Source: an uncultured Collinsella sp.
Lineage (GTDB): Bacteria > Actinomycetota > Coriobacteriia > Coriobacteriales > Coriobacteriaceae
Assembly (NCBI GenBank): GCA_900541245.1
Contig: UQIS01000001.1
Location: 1-64,000, forward strand
Direction: 5' to 3'
Length of the DNA stretch: 64,000 nucleotides
Below, piece by piece: positions 62,082 through 64,000 of this stretch (its first letter is position 1; each line of letters opens with the position of its first letter). The notes below the pieces were generated by a model, which was not told where the DNA came from, searched no databases, and saw nothing but the letters and a program-made list of their open reading frames with translations. Position numbers and translations under genes: made by a program.

Positions 62082-62642
62082 ATGAAGTTTGTTTGCCCCG
62101 TTTGCGGTTATGTGGAAGAGTTCGACGGCGACCAGCTGCCCGAGGACTTCAAGTGCCCCCAGTGCGGCGTTCCCGGTTCTCGTTTCCTGAAGCAGGAGGA
62201 GGGCCAGCTCGAGTGGGCTGCCGAGCACGTCGTGGGCATCGCCAAGATGGAGGGCGTCTCCGAGGACATCGTTGCCGACCTGCGCGCCAACTTTGAGGGC
62301 GAGTGCTCCGAGGTCGGTATGTACCTGGCCATGGCTCGCGTCGCCCATCGCGAGGGTTATCCCGAGATCGGCCTGTACTGGGAGAAGGCTGCCCACGAGG
62401 AGGCCGAGCACGCCGCCAAGTTCGCTGAGCTCCTGGGCGAGGTCGTGACCGACTCCACCAAGAAGAACCTCGAGATGCGCGTTGAGGCCGAGAACGGCGC
62501 CACCGCCGGCAAGACCGATCTTGCTAAGCGCGCCAAGGCCGCTGGCCTCGATGCCATCCACGACACCGTGCACGAGATGGCTCGCGACGAGGCTCGCCAC
62601 GGCAAGGCTTTCGCCGGCCTGCTCAAGCGCTACTTCGGCTAA
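62082..62642 (+). CDS. Reverse rubrerythrin
   Basis: The 186-residue protein has the rubredoxin domain first: Cys5, Cys8, Cys25 and Cys28 (CPVC, CPQC) bind one iron. A ferritin-like diiron domain follows with E-rich helices (EGECSEVGMYLAMARVA, AAHEEAEHAAKF, MARDEARHGKAF). Normal rubrerythrin has the rubredoxin at the end; this reversed type, known from Clostridium, reduces hydrogen peroxide and oxygen with NADH via partner proteins. Cytoplasmic. I start at ATG 62082 (AAAGGA seven bases upstream). The gene has GC-rich, highly regular codons, as in strongly expressed genes. Terminator after it. Confidence 0.93.
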   Translation: MKFVCPVCGYVEEFDGDQLPEDFKCPQCGVPGSRFLKQEEGQLEWAAEHVVGIAKMEGVSEDIVADLRANFEGECSEVGMYLAMARVAHREGYPEIGLYWEKAAHEEAEHAAKFAELLGEVVTDSTKKNLEMRVEAENGATAGKTDLAKRAKAAGLDAIHDTVHEMARDEARHGKAFAGLLKRYFG

Positions 62643-62677
62643 GCCAGCAACCTGAGACATAACCTCTAGCTCGATGA

Positions 62678-62707
62678 GGCCCGGACCGCATGGTTCGGGC
62701 CTTTTTC
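62678..62707 (+). terminator. Terminator of reverse rubrerythrin
   Basis: AGGCCCGGACC pairs with GGTTCGGGCCT (one G-T pair), with loop GCAT, then TTTTTC. Confidence 0.9.
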
Positions 62708-62772
62708 GTGCCTCACAAACTTGTTAACTACCTGAAATAGGGCCGCCTTCGGCATCGGCTTCTCGTCAAAAA

Positions 62773-62895
62773 CTAAGTGAGTAGACTTTTTGGAACTTGC
62801 CGAGCAGACCATCCATATCACTTTATAAAGCCGCAGGTAAATGCCTTGTTGCAAAACGACCTAGTCGCCAAAGTGCCAAAAGTCTACTCACTTAG
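62773..62895. mobile_element. 123-bp inverted-repeat element, copy 2
   Basis: The ends are CTAAGTGAGTAGACTTTT(T)GG, left 62773-62793 and right 62876-62895, inverted to each other. The length is exactly that of copy 1 at 53054-53176 and the interior is related but clearly diverged. The right end overlaps the last codons of the gene at 62884-64000 and gives it its stop (CTA AGT GAG TAG on the minus strand). No transposase gene is near. Confidence 0.8.
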
Positions 62896-64000
62896 ATTCG
62901 CAGCCGTCCACGATCGAGCCATTTTGTGTCTAACGGGCATCTTTCCGTCGATTACTCCCAATTTTGTCCAGTCAACGAATAGTTCAGACCTGAGTAATGT
63001 CTCAGCCCTTTGCTCATCTGAGCTTTTATCACGATATTCAGCATCGAGCATCCTGCATACGGCCTTAACGATCGCGCGGAATCTATCCTCATCCGATATC
63101 TGTCTGTGTGTCAGGAGAAGCACATCGTAGCCCATGGCCTGAAGGGCCGTCATGCGGTCAGCGTCACGCAAGCCATCCCCTGCGCGTCCGTGCGAGGCCT
63201 TTCCCTGACATTCAATGGCCACCTGTCGCCTGCCGTCCGGCGAAGACAGAAGTATGTCGATATATACACGGGACTTTCCCACAATCGCTCGAGCACTTGT
63301 GCTTAGCATCACTTCAACATTAAGCTCTATGTCGCAAAAACCTTCGCCTCCCAGGGATCGCGGCAGTGCAAGTAGCAAATACGCCTCGACCTCAAAAGGC
63401 GACGCGGCACCCAATGGAACGAGTTGCGACACCGTCCTAAATCTATTGCCGTAACGTATCCCGCAAACATCTGAACAAAAACGGTCAAGGTCTCCGCCCA
63501 AAACCAAAGCGTCTCGACGCCATAAATTTGAGGCGGTGCCGTCCTCGGACGGGCAGCGCACCCAACCGAACGTTGTCGAGATCGCGCCCGAATCAATTGC
63601 ACGCGAAAGCTCCGCCTCAAGTGCCGCAGGCAGAGCGCACACCGCAAACAAGCCACACATCTCCGCCAATACCAAAAGAAGCTGAAGATCCGTCAGATGC
63701 CGCGACATGATGAATACCGTCAGTAGAGGAGACGTAATCAAAAACCCATGCTCCGTTTCCAGTACGGATTCCCCGGGAAGCTCACCAAGAAACAGCCGCT
63801 GCCTAATGCTGGCAGGACAAGTCCGTTTGTTTCTCGTCTGAACCAATGTATACAACGGAAAACCGAGCGCGACCGCAGCCGTCGGGTTGCGGGCGAGATC
63901 ATATCGCTGCCGGTCTTCTTCCGGTCGTGGAAGCGGCGGACACAGAGCGCGGACCTGAGGGGGCAAACGCCAGTACCTAAAAGCCGATATGTCACAAAGT
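62884..64000 (-). CDS. Uncharacterised protein with DUF559-like nuclease domain, cut by window edge
   Basis: The frame is open to the edge, so the true start lies beyond 64000. At least 371 residues are seen, beginning LCDISAFRYWRLPPQVRALC. The N-terminal part recalls AbiEi-like or Coriobacterial unknown proteins. The C-terminal part (AIECQGKASH, RDADRMTALQAMGYDVLLLTH) has the E-C-Q-G-K and helix pattern of PD-(D/E)XK endonucleases of the DUF559 type. It is therefore perhaps part of a defence or DNA-processing system; the partner lies outside. The last codons (LSE, stop) come from the 123-bp element, so the original C-terminus may have been longer. Confidence 0.65.
   Translation of the reverse strand, partial: LCDISAFRYWRLPPQVRALCPPLPRPEEDRQRYDLARNPTAAVALGFPLYTLVQTRNKRTCPASIRQRLFLGELPGESVLETEHGFLITSPLLTVFIMSRHLTDLQLLLVLAEMCGLFAVCALPAALEAELSRAIDSGAISTTFGWVRCPSEDGTASNLWRRDALVLGGDLDRFCSDVCGIRYGNRFRTVSQLVPLGAASPFEVEAYLLLALPRSLGGEGFCDIELNVEVMLSTSARAIVGKSRVYIDILLSSPDGRRQVAIECQGKASHGRAGDGLRDADRMTALQAMGYDVLLLTHRQISDEDRFRAIVKAVCRMLDAEYRDKSSDEQRAETLLRSELFVDWTKLGVIDGKMPVRHKMARSWTAANLSE

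Overview
The window reads as chromosome of a high-GC, Gram-positive gut anaerobe of the class Coriobacteriia, most like Collinsella. This is inferred from gene content: a reverse rubrerythrin, a lactate dehydrogenase/Etf set of the electron-bifurcating type, one very long PurL, a BASS transporter, sortase-type surface proteins and a strong preference for C/G in third codon positions. It has not been checked by any search. No phage, plasmid, rRNA operon or CRISPR array is visible.

Layout. 1-2100: the infC-rpmI-rplT translation operon with a structured, attenuator-like leader, then tRNA-Leu(CAA), whose 3' end and terminator are duplicated downstream. 2130-11413: minus-strand genes for a transglutaminase-like protein, class II aldolase, a metallo-beta-lactamase-fold hydrolase, bifunctional RelA/SpoT and a RecJ-helicase fusion. 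11689-14196: a BASS transporter, a DUF4931 HIT-like protein and CutC. 14371-19232: a full LIV-type branched-chain amino acid ABC transporter (livJHMGF order), preceded by a decayed second livJ. 19950-28094: homoserine dehydrogenase, a cation/proton antiporter, PurL and a DMT exporter. 28194-31704: a diguanylate cyclase, a KdgT-type permease and the AzlCD pair. 31831-36265: an HD phosphohydrolase and the ldh-etfB-etfA operon. 36611-39816: five small secreted or membrane-anchored proteins of unknown role, one with an LAQTG sorting-type tail. 39935-46358: a DUF554 protein and then a three-gene set of TerB-N protein, DUF2791/BrxD-like ATPase and Lhr/BrxHI-like helicase. 46386-52988: a spermidine-synthase-like protein, Elp3, an XRE-regulator/DUF4097 operon, a methyltransferase and TrmB. 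53298-59093: a Ski2-like helicase, a DUF2130 protein, a metallophosphoesterase, a 59-residue charged protein and a HIRAN protein. 59216-62642: aldehyde and alcohol dehydrogenases behind a Rex-like operator, and reverse rubrerythrin. The right edge cuts a gene with a predicted nuclease-like domain.

How parts fit together. Lactate oxidation by Ldh/EtfAB, the ADH/ALDH pair and rubrerythrin point to anaerobic redox balancing with peroxide defence. LivJHMGF imports, and AzlCD probably exports, branched-chain amino acids. RelA/SpoT links amino-acid supply to growth.

The most unusual items are: (1) the TerB-N/BrxD-like/BrxHI-like operon, which has BREX-type motor parts but no methyltransferase or PglZ beside it; (2) two dispersed elements of exactly 123 bp with near-identical ~21-bp terminal inverted repeats (53054-53176, 62773-62895), one of which supplies the stop codon of a gene; (3) several other palindromic repeat families between genes; (4) infC, which probably starts at AUA behind an attenuator; and (5) the RecJ-helicase fusion.
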